From: Georgenia soli
GTDB lineage: Bacteria > Actinomycetota > Actinomycetes > Actinomycetales > Actinomycetaceae
Assembly: GCF_002563695.1 (NCBI RefSeq)
Contig: NZ_PDJI01000004.1
Span: 744,001 to 808,000, forward strand
DNA: 64,000 bases
Reading direction: 5' to 3'
The notes under the pieces were generated by a model that was given only the letters and a program-made list of their open reading frames with translations, was not told where the DNA came from and searched no databases. Below are positions 39,641-48,756 of the stretch, in pieces; position 1 is the stretch's first letter, and every line of letters starts with the position of its first letter. The translations under genes and the position numbers were made by a program.

Positions 39641-40843
39641 GTGCCCACCCCACGCCATGTGCCCGCCGTCCCCCACCGCGTGCCCACCGCCCCGCGCCAG
39701 CTGTCCGCGCCGCACCGGTCGTCCGGACGACGCGCCACCCCTCCGGGCCCCTCCACCTCCCCGCGACGAGGCCCTCTCCGTCCAAGGCGCACCGCGTCCT
39801 TCCGACGACGCACCCTGGCCCTCGTCGCCTGCCTCACCCTGGGCGGGTCCCTCGCCGCGTGCGCGGGCTCCGACACGTTCGGCGCCGGTGGGACGGCGGC
39901 CGGGCCGGCGGGAGCGACATCGGGGCCCGGCGGCTCAGGAGCCCCGGACGACGTCGCGGAAGCCTTCCCGGTGACCGCCACCTCGTGCGGCGTCGAGACG
40001 ACGCTCGAGGCCCCGCCCGAGCGGATCGTCACGATCAAGTCCTCCGCCACCGAGATGGTGCTCGCCCTCGGCGCCGGGAACCGGCTGGTGGGCACCGCGT
40101 TCGCCGACGGCCCGGTGCCGGCGGACCTCGCTGCCGCCGCGACGGACGTGCCGGTGCTGGCGGAGAAGAACCCGTCGACCGAGGCCGTCCTCGAGCTCGA
40201 GCCGGACCTGATCTACGCCGGCTGGGAGTCCAACCTGAGCGCTGACGGGGCGGGCGAGCGGGCGATGTTCCAGGGCCTCGGCGTCGCGACGTACGTCTCG
40301 CCGTCGGCGTGCAAGGGCCCGGCGTACCGGCCGGAGAAGCTGACGTTCGACCTCGTCTTCGACGAGATCGCGGAGGCAGGGCGCCTTCTCGGGGCGGACG
40401 AGGCAGCGGCGGACCTGGTCGCCGAGCAGCGCGCCGAGCTCGACTCCGTCGTGCGCTCCGACGCGGGGCTGACCGCGCTGTGGTACTCCTCGGGGGAGGA
40501 CGTCCCGTACGTCGGCGCCGGCATCGGCGCCCCGCAGATGATCATGGACGCGGTCGGGCTGGAGAACGTCGCCGGCGAGGTCAAGGACACGTGGACGTCG
40601 CTCGGCTGGGAGGCCGTGGCCGAGGCGAACCCGGACGTCATCGTGCTGGTCGACGCCACCTGGAACACCGCCGAGCACAAGAGGGCGACGCTCGAAAGGA
40701 ACCCGGTCACGGCGACGCTGCCGGCCGTGCAGGAGGAGCGGTACCTGGTCGTGCCGTTCCCCGCGACCGAGGCGGGCGTGCGGAACGTGCCGGCCGTGAC
40801 CGATCTTGCCGAGCAGCTGGCGGAGCTCGGGGTGACACCGTGA
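39641..40843 (+). CDS. Substrate-binding lipoprotein of the proposed F420-0 ABC importer
   Basis: 400 aa. A long basic leader precedes a lipoprotein signal: RRTLALVACLTLGGSLAAC with lipobox LAAC (Cys74). The mature part is a BtuF/FecB-like binding protein: PERIVTIKSSATEMVLALGAG, SPSACKGPAYRPEKLTFD, PFPATEAGVRN. This pattern matches the TIGRFAMs-defined family proposed to bind F420-0 in actinobacteria. GTG at 39641 has GGAG upstream; two more in-frame GTG codons lie within the next ~40 bp. It overlaps the permease gene by 4 bp. A siderophore or cobalamin substrate is the alternative. Confidence 0.82.
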   Translation: MPTPRHVPAVPHRVPTAPRQLSAPHRSSGRRATPPGPSTSPRRGPLRPRRTASFRRRTLALVACLTLGGSLAACAGSDTFGAGGTAAGPAGATSGPGGSGAPDDVAEAFPVTATSCGVETTLEAPPERIVTIKSSATEMVLALGAGNRLVGTAFADGPVPADLAAAATDVPVLAEKNPSTEAVLELEPDLIYAGWESNLSADGAGERAMFQGLGVATYVSPSACKGPAYRPEKLTFDLVFDEIAEAGRLLGADEAAADLVAEQRAELDSVVRSDAGLTALWYSSGEDVPYVGAGIGAPQMIMDAVGLENVAGEVKDTWTSLGWEAVAEANPDVIVLVDATWNTAEHKRATLERNPVTATLPAVQEERYLVVPFPATEAGVRNVPAVTDLAEQLAELGVTP

Positions 40844-41997
40844 CAGCGACGCGGCCAGCCGCCCCGGCGCCGCCGGCTCCTCGGGGATCCCGGGTGTCGG
40901 GCCCGGGCGCGGGTACGGGCACGCAGCACCGTCCGCCCGCACCGCGGCGCACGGGCCGGGGTCGCGCGCCGATGGGCCTCGCGCTCTCGGCGCTCGCCGT
41001 CGTCCTGGCCGGCGTCGCCGGCTGGGCGCTGACGCTCGGCCAGGCCGACATCTCGACGGCGCAGGTGTGGACCTCCGCCTGGCACCACCTGTGCGCCGGG
41101 GTCTCGACCCCGGCCGGGGGCTGGTGCCCGGCGAACCCGCTGTCGGAGATCCAGGACGCCATCGTGTGGTCCGGTCGGGCGCCGCGGGTCGTCGCGGCCG
41201 CCGCCGTCGGCGCCGGGCTGGCCCTGTGCGGCGGCGTGATGCAGGCCCTGACGCGCAACCCCCTCGCCGACCCCTATCTGCTCGGTGTGTCGTCCGGGGC
41301 GTCCGTCGGCGCCGTGCTGGTGCTCGTGCTGGGACTCGCGGCCGCTCTGCCGGTCGCCGCGTTCGTGGGCGCCGTGGCTGCCCTGGTGCTCACGCTCGCG
41401 CTCGCCACCGGCCGCGGCGGCGGGCTCTCCCCCGTGCGTACAGTGCTGGCGGGCGTGGCGGTGGCCCAGGCCGGGTCCGCCGTCGTCAGCTTCGTGATCT
41501 TCTGGTCCTCGACCGGCGACTCCTACCGGGAGATCCTCACCTGGCTCATGGGCTCCCTCGGAGGCGCGACGTGGCCGGAGGCGCTCACCGCGCTCGGCGC
41601 GACCGCCGTGGTCGGCACGTATCTCGCCGGCCAGGCACGCACGCTCGACGCCTTCACGTTCGGCGACGTCTCCGCCGCCTCGCTCGGCGTCGCCGTCACG
41701 CGCACCCGCTGGGTCCTGCTCGGGGCGACGGCGCTGCTGACGGGTCTGCTCGTCTCGGTGGCCGGCGCCATCGGGTTCGTCGGGCTCGTGGTGCCGCACG
41801 CCGTGCGCCTGCTGGTGGGCGAGCGCCACCATCGGCTGCTGCCCGTCGCCGCCCTGGCCGGGGCGACGTTCCTCCTGCTCACCGACACGGCCTCCCGCAG
41901 CCTCTTCGAGCCGCGCGAGCTGCCGGTGGGCATCCTGACGGCGGTGGTCGGGGCGCCCGTCTTCGCGGTCCTGCTGCGGCGAAGGGCCGCCTCGTGA
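40840..41997 (+). CDS. Permease of the proposed F420-0 ABC importer
   Basis: A 385-aa BtuC/FecCD-family permease with about ten membrane segments after a ~45-aa basic, Pro-rich N-terminus. Typical FecCD motifs: RAPRVVAAAAVGAGLALCGGVMQALTRNPLADPYLLGVSSGAS, ILTWLMGSLGGATW, GAIGFVGLVVPHAVRLLVG (each shown in part). GTG at 40840 overlaps the binding-protein stop (GTGA). Confidence 0.83.
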   Translation: MTATRPAAPAPPAPRGSRVSGPGAGTGTQHRPPAPRRTGRGRAPMGLALSALAVVLAGVAGWALTLGQADISTAQVWTSAWHHLCAGVSTPAGGWCPANPLSEIQDAIVWSGRAPRVVAAAAVGAGLALCGGVMQALTRNPLADPYLLGVSSGASVGAVLVLVLGLAAALPVAAFVGAVAALVLTLALATGRGGGLSPVRTVLAGVAVAQAGSAVVSFVIFWSSTGDSYREILTWLMGSLGGATWPEALTALGATAVVGTYLAGQARTLDAFTFGDVSAASLGVAVTRTRWVLLGATALLTGLLVSVAGAIGFVGLVVPHAVRLLVGERHHRLLPVAALAGATFLLLTDTASRSLFEPRELPVGILTAVVGAPVFAVLLRRRAAS

Positions 41998-42815
41998 GCG
42001 ACCTGGCTATCGCCGGCGTCCGTGTGGGCTTCGACGGCGTCACCATCCTCGACGGGGTGGACGCCCAGGTGCCCGCCCGAGCCGTGACCGCGGTGGTGGG
42101 GCCGAACGGGGCCGGCAAGTCGACCCTGCTCCGTGCCCTCGTCGGAGCGCTGCCGGCCGGAGGGGCCGTCATGCTCGACGGCACCGACCTCGGCCGGCTC
42201 ACGCACCGGGAGCGCGCGCGGCGCATGGCGCTGGTCGAGCAGGACTCCTCGGCGCCGGTGTCGCGTGATGTGCTCGACGTCGTGCTGCTGGGGCGGACAC
42301 CGCACCGATCCCGGTGGGGTGCCGACTCTGCCTCCGACGTCGAGATCGCCGAGACGGCGCTGGCACGCGCGGGTGCCTCGGACCTCGCCGGCCGAGACTT
42401 CTCAACGCTCTCGGGCGGGGAGCGTCAACGGGTGCACCTGGCACGGGCGCTCGCGCAGCAGCCCGAGGTGCTCCTGCTCGACGAGCCGACCAACCACCTG
42501 GACGTGGCGGCGCAGCTCGACGTCCTCGCGCTGGCCCGGGACCTCGCTGCGGACGGGGTGGCCGTGCTCGCCGCGCTCCACGACCTCAACCACGCCCTGC
42601 GGTACGCGGACCAGGTGATCGTGATGTCAGGCGGGCGGGTGGTGACCGCCGGTCCGCCGGCGGCGGTCCTCACCGGCGAGCTCGTCAGCGAGGTGTACGG
42701 GGTCGACGCGCAGCGGGTCCGCGCGGGGAGCCACGATCTCCTCGTGATGGACCGCGCCGTCACGCAGGTGAAACGCCCGTCGCTCCGGCTCGGCGACGCC
42801 TACGTCGGCGCGTAA
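41994..42815 (+). CDS. ATPase of the proposed F420-0 ABC importer
   Basis: A 273-aa ABC ATPase of the iron-siderophore/B12 type. Walker A VGPNGAGKSTLLRAL, signature LSGGERQRVHLARALAQ, Walker B VLLLDEPTNHLD, H-loop ALHDLNHAL. Its GTG overlaps the permease stop by 4 bp. The cassette (binding protein, permease, ATPase) is complete; transcription would end in the following 234-bp gap. Confidence 0.86.
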   Translation: MSDLAIAGVRVGFDGVTILDGVDAQVPARAVTAVVGPNGAGKSTLLRALVGALPAGGAVMLDGTDLGRLTHRERARRMALVEQDSSAPVSRDVLDVVLLGRTPHRSRWGADSASDVEIAETALARAGASDLAGRDFSTLSGGERQRVHLARALAQQPEVLLLDEPTNHLDVAAQLDVLALARDLAADGVAVLAALHDLNHALRYADQVIVMSGGRVVTAGPPAAVLTGELVSEVYGVDAQRVRAGSHDLLVMDRAVTQVKRPSLRLGDAYVGA

Positions 42816-43036
42816 CCGCTCTGTCGCCCCCGCGGGATGCTGATGGAGCACATCGCGACCAACCGGGCCGGTTACCTCAGGACGTCAGCCCCGCCGGGAC
42901 GGCCGTCGTAGCGGATCGCTGCGCCATGGAGCTGGCCATGGCCCGCTGACCGGCCATGGGCTCGAGGACGATGCCCTGAACCTCCACCGTTTCCACAGCG
43001 GACCGCCTTGTCGGGGCCGATGTCAGTAGGTCGCAC

Positions 43037-43042
43037 TAGTGT
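43037..43042 (+). promoter_or_regulatory. Candidate -10 for a leaderless DUF222/HNH transcript
   Basis: TAGTGT ends 7 bp before the ATG at 43050, the spacing expected for a leaderless message. There is no Shine-Dalgarno before the ATG. No clear -35. Confidence 0.4.
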
Positions 43043-43049
43043 TCGATAC

Positions 43050-45088
43050 ATGGATGCGGAGCGGGGTCGGCAGGGCGGCGGGTGGTGCTGCCCGCAGGAC
43101 GGGTGGCGTGGCCCGTGCGCGCATCTGCGGGCCCTGGCCGGGCGGGCGGGCGCGGAGGAACGCGTGGCCCGGGCGCGGGAGCTGTCGACCGTGGGGCTGG
43201 CGGGGCTGGGGGTGCTGCTCGAGGCCGGGGACCCGTGGGCGCAGGAGGTGCTGGCGGACCTGATCGGTCCCGACGACTCCCCGGCCACGGCCACGCCGAC
43301 GCGCGACGCCGAGGGTGCGGCCGTGCTGGCGGGCCTGGCCCCGGCCGGGTTCACCCGCGCCGGCGCCCTCCCGGACGACGACGCCGGTCACGGCAACGAC
43401 GCCGCCGACGAGCCCGGCACGGGCACCGGCGGGACCGCGTGCCAGGTCGCCGGGGCCGGCGACGCCGCCGATGGCGATGCCGACGGCGATGGCGTGGGGG
43501 CCGCGGAGGGGGTCCGGCCGGCGTGGTCGCGGGCGTTGCGGCGGCGGATGGAGACGGTGTTCGACCCGGGGGAGGACGTCTCGGTGCTCGGGGTCGGGAT
43601 CGCGGCCCTGGCCGGGATGCGCGCCGGGCCCGACCTGGCCGCGGTGCTGACCGGCACGCAGACCCGCACCCTGGGGCGGGCGGCGGGGATCGAGGTCCTC
43701 GCCGCCCACCGCCGCATCGAGAGCTGGGCCGCGGGGCAGGTCGCCCGCGCCGCCGCCGGCCTGTCCGACGCGGCGACCTTCTTCGCCCACCCGGCGGTCG
43801 AGAAACCGGTGGACGTCACCGCCGAGGAGATCGCCATGCGCCTGGCCGTCTCCCGCCAGGAGGCCCGCACCCTCATCACCGTCGGGCACGGCCTGACCCG
43901 CACCTTCACCGAGACCGCCGCCGCCGTGGCCGCCGGGGTGGTGGACTACCCCAAGGCCCGGGCCATCGTGACCACCCTGGCCACCTCCCCCGTCCCCGTC
44001 GCCGTCCAGGTCGAGCACGACGTGCTGGAGGAGGCCGACGGGCGCACCGTGGCCCAGGTCCGCCGCGACCTGGCCAAGGCCCTCGTCCAGGTCGACCCCG
44101 CCGACGCCCAGGCCCGCCACGCCCGCGCCCGGGCGAAACGGCACGTCAACCACACCCGGGCCCTGCCCGACGGGATGGGCTCGATCTACGCCGTCCTGCC
44201 CGCCCAGGACTGCGTCCAGGTCGACCTGACCCTGGACGCCATCGCCCACACCGCCAAGCACGACGGCGACCCCCGCACCATCGACCAGCTCCGCGCCGAC
44301 GCCCTCCTCGCCCTGACCCACGCCGCCCTCCTGACCGGCCACACCGGCCCCGAACCCGCCGAGAACCACGGGGCCGCCGACGACAACAGCAGCGACGACG
44401 TCGGCGTCCCGGCCACCCCGCCGCCGTCCACGACCGAGAGCACGAGTCCGCCCCCGGGCGCCGACGTCACCGCCGTCGGCCAGAGCACCCCCTGCAGCCC
44501 TGGCACCGGCACCGGCACCGGCGCGGCCGTGCCGACCTGCGGGACCACGGCCGGCGGTGACGGTCAGCCGCCGCCGACGCCGTCCCCGGCTCCGCCCGGT
44601 CTTGTCCCGGGAGGGCCGCCCGGCACCGTGGAGTACCCACCGCTGCACCAGCTCCTGCTGCGCCACCCCGACCGCTTCGCCGTCCCGGACATCACCGTCC
44701 ACGTCACCGTCCCCCTCGCCACCGTCCTGCCACCCGACACCCAGCCCGAGGGGACAGCCCTGCCCACCGCCGACCCCGAAGGCACGGCCGCCAGCGGCCG
44801 CGGGAGCGGCGTGTCCCCCGGCGGACCGGACACCGACCCCGGTGCCGGCTTGGCCGCCACGACCGGCGACGACCCGGCCGTCCCGCACACCGCCGACACG
44901 GACGCGGCCGACGACCCGGAGCCCGCCGAGGCGGCCCACCTCGACGGGTACGGCCCCATCACCCCCGACATCGCCCGCGCCCTCGCCGCCGGCGGCACCT
45001 GGCGCCGCCTGATCACCGACCCCCTCAGCGGCGTCGTCACCGACCTCGGCCGCACCCGCTACCGACCCCCCGCCGCCCTCCAGGACCT
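43050..45088 (+). pseudogene. DUF222/HNH endonuclease-like gene, 5' part, split by an IS3 element
   Basis: 679 codons and two bases of a DUF222-domain protein before the insertion. DUF222 similarity covers ~190-420 (VFDPGEDVSVLGVGIAALAGM, AVSRQEARTLITVGHGLTRTF, VDYPKARAIVTTLA). Two low-complexity Asp/Gly/Pro/Thr-rich stretches follow (~100-160 and ~430-620), then GYGPITPDIARALAAGGTWRRL and TRYRPPAALQD, where these proteins normally enter the HNH domain. The frame then runs into the IS and stops at 45152. Such genes are multicopy in actinobacteria, possibly mobile; function unclear. Confidence 0.9.
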
Positions 45089-45115
45089 TGAAGCGTTCGG
45101 GTTTTCGTGCCGCTC

Positions 45116-46087
45116 TCATACTGGCTGGGCCTCGGGCTCGAGGGCAGCGTAGTGGGCCTGCTCGTGCTCGACGGGCGGGACCATCCCGATGCTGGAGTGC
45201 AACCGGGTGTTGTTGTACCAGGCGACCCACCCGGCGGTGGCGAACTCGACGTCGCCGAGGGTCTTGTACGCCCCGTCGTGGAAGACCGTGGTGGCGATGC
45301 ACTCGGTCTTGTACAGGCCGATGATCGACTCCATCAGGGCGTTGTCGTAGGCGTCGCCGACCGTGCCGATCGAGGGCGCGATGTCCTCCACGGCCAGGTG
45401 CTCGGTCAGCCGGATCGAGGTGTACTGGCTGCCCGCGTCGGAGTGGTGGATCAGCTGCCCGCGCGAGACGGGCCGCTCCTCGCGGTCGCGCTGCCAGATC
45501 GCCATGCGCAGCGGGACCATCACCAGGTCGGTGACCTTGGTGCGCTGGGCGTGCCAGGCCAGGATCCGCTGGGCGAAGACGTCGACGATGAAGGCGACGT
45601 AGACGAACCCCTCCCAAGTCCGCACGTAGGTGAAGTCGGTGACCCACACCAGGTTCGGCGCCGGCGCGGTGAAGTCCCGGTTGAGCAGGTCCCCGGCCCG
45701 TTTGCCGTCCTTGCCCGGCACGGTGGTGCGGTGGCGCCGGGCCCGGCTGATCCCGTGGTGGCCCAGGGCCCGCATCGCGGCGTCGACGCGCCCGTAGGAG
45801 ACCTCCAGGCCGCCCCGCCGGAGCAGGGCGGTCATCTTCCGCCGCCCGTACAGGCCTTCGGGCAGCAGCCGGTACCGGCCCGTGGTGGGGTCCAGGACGA
45901 ACGCCAGGGAGTGGATGGCGTTGACCAGGTACGCCATCGCCAGCTCCCGCGGCGCCAGGGAGGTCCGGGCCCGCCAGGCCCGGTAGGTCCGCGCGGCGAC
46001 CTGCAGGCCCTGGTCAGACAGGACCCGGCAGACCGACTCGACCGAGCGGCCCTGGGCGTGCTGGGAGCGGATGAACTCCATGATCAT
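45116..46087 (-). CDS. IS3-family transposase, OrfB (DDE integrase domain)
   Basis: 323 aa from the ATG at 46087. HTH_21-like start (EGLYGRRKMTALLRRGG), then the rve catalytic core: first Asp in WVTDFTYVRTWEGF, second in IHHSDAGSQYTS, Glu in DNALMESIIGLYKTE, and the terminal YNNTRLHSSIGMVPPVE. It overlaps orfA by 4 bp (ATGA) and is in the -1 frame, so an OrfAB fusion by programmed frameshift near the GC-GGGGG run at the end of orfA is likely. Confidence 0.95.
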   Translation of the reverse strand: MIMEFIRSQHAQGRSVESVCRVLSDQGLQVAARTYRAWRARTSLAPRELAMAYLVNAIHSLAFVLDPTTGRYRLLPEGLYGRRKMTALLRRGGLEVSYGRVDAAMRALGHHGISRARRHRTTVPGKDGKRAGDLLNRDFTAPAPNLVWVTDFTYVRTWEGFVYVAFIVDVFAQRILAWHAQRTKVTDLVMVPLRMAIWQRDREERPVSRGQLIHHSDAGSQYTSIRLTEHLAVEDIAPSIGTVGDAYDNALMESIIGLYKTECIATTVFHDGAYKTLGDVEFATAGWVAWYNNTRLHSSIGMVPPVEHEQAHYAALEPEAQPV

Positions 46088-46395
46088 CGGTTTCGGGGGT
46101 CGAGCTCCCCCGCGAAGAAAGTCGCCGCGGACCTCAGGATCGCGTTGTCCTCCTCCAGGCGCCGCACCCGCGCCTTGAGCGCCTTGATCTCCTCGCGTTC
46201 CTGGGTCGTCATCCCGTCCCGGGCGCCGGCGTCGACATCGCCCTGACGCACCCACCCCCGCAACGTCTCCCGGGACATCCCCAGACGCGCCGCGACCGCC
46301 TCGCACGCCTTGGTGATCGACCCGTACTCCGGGACCTGCTCCCTGACCATCCGCACCGCGCGCTCCTTCGCCGCGGCGTCGTACTGCTTCGGCAT
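46084..46395 (-). CDS. IS3-family transposase, OrfA (helix-turn-helix)
   Basis: 103 aa from ATG at 46395: MPKQYDAAAKERAVRMVRE, HTH in SITKACEAVAARLGMSRETLRGWVRQ, then a leucine-zipper-like EIKALKARVRRLEEDNAILRSA and FFAGELDPRNR. It binds the element ends. The open frame upstream of this ATG lies outside the IS and is not coding. Confidence 0.94.
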   Translation of the reverse strand: MPKQYDAAAKERAVRMVREQVPEYGSITKACEAVAARLGMSRETLRGWVRQGDVDAGARDGMTTQEREEIKALKARVRRLEEDNAILRSAATFFAGELDPRNR

Positions 46396-46451
46396 ACCTG
46401 CATCCTTCCTCGCAAGAAACGATGCGGCACACAAACCCGAACGCTTCACCT

Positions 46452-46785
46452 CGTCCGCGCCCGCGACACCACCTGCGTACGCCCCGCCTGCACCGTCCCC
46501 GCCCGCCGCGCCCAGATCGACCACACCAAAGCCTGGTCCGCCGGCGGCACCACCGCCCTCCACCAGCTCGGCTCCATGTGCAAACGCGACCACACCACCA
46601 AGACCGTCGGCGCCTTCCACGTCACCCAGCCCGAACCCGGCATCTTCGTCTGGACCACCCCCTCCGGCCACACCTACCGCCGCGAGACCAACGGCACCAC
46701 CACCCTCATCGCCATCCGCCCACCCCGGCACGCCACTCCGGAGCCCACGCACCACGACAAGGACGACGCCCCACCGCCTTTCTGA
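46452..46785 (+). pseudogene. DUF222/HNH gene, 3' part with the HNH domain
   Basis: The remaining 111 codons after the IS: VRARDTTCVRPACTVPARRAQ, IDHTKAWSAGGTTALHQLGS, MCKRDHTTKT, ending DDAPPPF. The HNH site reads IDH ... LHQL ... CKRDH; the Asn common in the middle position is Gln/His here. Joined to the 5' part it would give a 790-aa protein. It has an internal ATG (46576) but no evident ribosome site, so this part is probably silent. Confidence 0.9.
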
Positions 46786-46834
46786 GGCGCTGCGCTGCGC
46801 GTCAGCTCGGACGGCGGGAACACGACCGGGCACG

Positions 46835-46900
46835 CCGAGATGGCTGAATCTCGGTGGAGGAGGACTGTCGGACCGGCACACCGAGATGGCTAACCTCGGT
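46835..46900. repeat. Two successive hairpins with shared sequence
   Basis: CCGAGATGGCTGAATCTCGG (46835-46854, 7-bp stem) and ACCGAGATGGCTAACCTCGGT (46880-46900, written in part as CCGAGATGGCTAACCTCGG; 6-bp stem) share CCGAGATGGCT. They lie between the convergent DUF222 remnant and cofE, so they may act as terminators from both sides or belong to a dispersed hairpin family. Confidence 0.6.
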
Positions 46901-46951
46901 CGAGCAGGACCCAGGGACAGGGACGAAAAAACCAGCGAGTAGGTATGCGCC

Positions 46952-47719
46952 TCAGTCGTCCGCGACGCCGTGGCGGAACATGTCCTCCTCCGGCGGACGG
47001 ATCAGCGACGCCGCCCCCTCGCCGTCATCCGGCGTCACGAGGTGCCCCATCCCGCGCACGACGGCCACCGGCCGCCCCGACACCTTGCCCTTGACGAGCT
47101 CGGCGGCAGACGCGATCTCGTCCGCCACACCGATCACCGTGGTGCGAAGCTCGCGCCCGTAGGCGTCAGTGCTCCCCCGCATGTCGGAGAGGACGTCGAC
47201 CCCTGCGGCGCCGATAGCCATGTCCACGACCCCGCGTCTCCACGGCCGCCCCGCAGTGTCCGTCACCAGCACGGCCGGCCGGACGCCGGTGCGGGCGTGC
47301 AGCCCGCGTCGGAGCCGGCGCGCCGAGGCGTCCGGGTCCTCGGGAAGCAGGAGGGCCGTCCCCTGGGGGACGTCAGAGTTGTCGACCCCGGCGGCGGCCA
47401 TCACCAGGCCCAGCTTGTTCTCGACGATGCGCAACGTCGTGCCGTCCGGCCGCGCCCGTTCGGCGACCACACGGACCGTCTCCCCCTCGATCACCGAGTC
47501 GCGCTCCGCCTCGTCACGCGCCGCGACCAGCCGTCCCTCGGCCTTCGACACAATCTTCGAGGAGACAACCACGACGTCCCCGTCCGCGAGCCCCGTTGAC
47601 CCGTCCGGCCAGGACATCCGTTCGAGCACGGGGACGAGGATGGCGGCCAGGTCGTCGCCGCGGGTGATGGTCGGGACGCCGTCGGGCGCCTGGGCCAGCA
47701 GCATGTTGTCGGCGCTCAT
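46952..47719 (-). CDS. cofE: Coenzyme F420-0:L-glutamate ligase CofE
   Basis: A 255-aa single-domain CofE that adds the gamma-linked glutamate tail to F420-0 using GTP. Motifs: [107 protein letters not shown] (parts). It lacks the nitroreductase-like C-terminal domain of mycobacterial FbiB. ATG at 47719 overlaps the stop of the upstream F420-dependent oxidoreductase (ATGA), so both are co-translated. Confidence 0.93.
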   Translation of the reverse strand: MSADNMLLAQAPDGVPTITRGDDLAAILVPVLERMSWPDGSTGLADGDVVVVSSKIVSKAEGRLVAARDEAERDSVIEGETVRVVAERARPDGTTLRIVENKLGLVMAAAGVDNSDVPQGTALLLPEDPDASARRLRRGLHARTGVRPAVLVTDTAGRPWRRGVVDMAIGAAGVDVLSDMRGSTDAYGRELRTTVIGVADEIASAAELVKGKVSGRPVAVVRGMGHLVTPDDGEGAASLIRPPEEDMFRHGVADD

Positions 47720-48714
47720 CGGGCGAGCTTGGGCAGGACGTCGCGGCCGAAGACCTCGAGCCACTCACGCTGGTTACGCCCGACGTTGTGCAGGTAGATG
47801 CGGTCGAAGCCGAGGTCGACGTAGCGCTGGATCTCGGCACGGTGCTCGTCGGGGTCGGCGGAGATCACCATGCGGCCGGCGAAGTCCTCCTCGCGCACGA
47901 GCTTGGCCATGGCGGCGAAGTCGAACGGGGAGCGGATGTCCGCCTTGGGGAACTTCATCCCGCCGTTGGGCCACTGGTCCATCGCGTTCGCGAGCGCCTC
48001 CTCGTCGGTCGGCGCCCAGGACAGGTGCAGCTGCAGCACCTTCGGCATGGCGTCGGCGTCCTTGCCGGCCTCCTTCGCCCCGGCGGCGAACTTCTCGAAC
48101 AGCCCACCGATCTTCTCCAGCGGCGCCCCCACGGTGATGAGCCCGTCCGCGTGCTTGCCCGCACGCTTCGCGGTCACGGGGCCGCCGGTGGCCACCAGGA
48201 TCGGCGGCGCCTCCTCCGGCATCGACCACAGCCGCGTGGACTCGAGCTTGTAGAAGGTCCCGGAGTGCTTGGTGTCCTTGCCGGCGAGGGAGTTGGTGAA
48301 GAGCTTCCGGATGATCTCGATGGCCTCGAACATCCGGTTGATCCGTTCGGGCGCCTCGGGCCAGTACTCCGCGACGATGTGCTCGTTCAGCGCCTCGCCC
48401 GAACCGAGCCCGAGCCAGTGCCGGCCGGGGTACATCGCCGCGAGGGTCGCGGACGCCTGGGCGACCATGGCCGGGTGCCACCGGAACGTCGGCGCCGTGA
48501 CGCCCGGGCCCAGGTCTCCGCGGGTGCGCTCCGCCACGGCGGTCAGCACGTTCCACACGAAGCCGGCCTGCCCCTGGGTCGGCGTCCACGGCTGGAAGTG
48601 ATCGGCCGCCATCACCCCCGAGAAGCCGTGCTCCTCGGCGAGCGCCGAGTACTCGACGGCCTCCATGGGCGCGAACTGCTCCAGGGCTGCTGCGTAACCG
48701 ATCGTCAGACTCAT
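47716..48714 (-). CDS. F420-dependent glucose-6-phosphate dehydrogenase-family oxidoreductase
   Basis: A 332-aa LLM-fold enzyme close to Fgd: [27 protein letters not shown] (Asp38/His39, Trp43), [11 protein letters not shown] (Glu107, matching the catalytic Glu of mycobacterial Fgd1), [24 protein letters not shown]. Fgd reduces F420 with glucose 6-phosphate. The phosphate-binding residues cannot be aligned securely, so another alcohol substrate is possible. Located between the cupin gene (42 bp upstream) and cofE. Confidence 0.87.
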   Translation of the reverse strand: MSLTIGYAAALEQFAPMEAVEYSALAEEHGFSGVMAADHFQPWTPTQGQAGFVWNVLTAVAERTRGDLGPGVTAPTFRWHPAMVAQASATLAAMYPGRHWLGLGSGEALNEHIVAEYWPEAPERINRMFEAIEIIRKLFTNSLAGKDTKHSGTFYKLESTRLWSMPEEAPPILVATGGPVTAKRAGKHADGLITVGAPLEKIGGLFEKFAAGAKEAGKDADAMPKVLQLHLSWAPTDEEALANAMDQWPNGGMKFPKADIRSPFDFAAMAKLVREEDFAGRMVISADPDEHRAEIQRYVDLGFDRIYLHNVGRNQREWLEVFGRDVLPKLAR

Positions 48715-48756
48715 GGGGCCATCTTGGCAGGCCGGCGCGTGCTCCCCCTCCGACGG

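Larger units (their letters stand above)
45089..46448 (-). mobile_element. IS3-family insertion sequence, 1360 bp, complete
   Basis: Bounded by imperfect terminal inverted repeats of 25 bp (45089-45113 and 46424-46448; 23 of 25 match, the outer 16, TGAAGCGTTCGGGTTT, identical) and by a 3-bp target duplication CCT (45086-45088 and 46449-46451). It holds orfA and orfB in the -1 relation typical of IS3 elements, read on the minus strand. Removing the element and one CCT restores an uninterrupted DUF222/HNH frame (Q-D-L-V-R-A-R-D at the joint), so insertion is recent. No internal damage was seen; it may be active. Confidence 0.96.

Noticed and set aside
39641..42815. Ordinary iron-siderophore or vitamin B12 importer
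   Set aside because: The fold is the same, but the binding-protein motifs and nearness to cofE and F420 enzymes favour F420-0; no siderophore or cobalamin genes or B12 riboswitch are nearby. It remains the main alternative.
42816..43049. A short gene between the ABC ATPase and the DUF222 gene
   Set aside because: No frame of useful length with a ribosome site; only two GGCCATGG-like direct repeats were noted.
46446..46881. Minus-strand frame leading into OrfA from outside the IS
   Set aside because: It crosses the IS boundary; the OrfA ATG at 46395 inside the element gives the family N-terminus.
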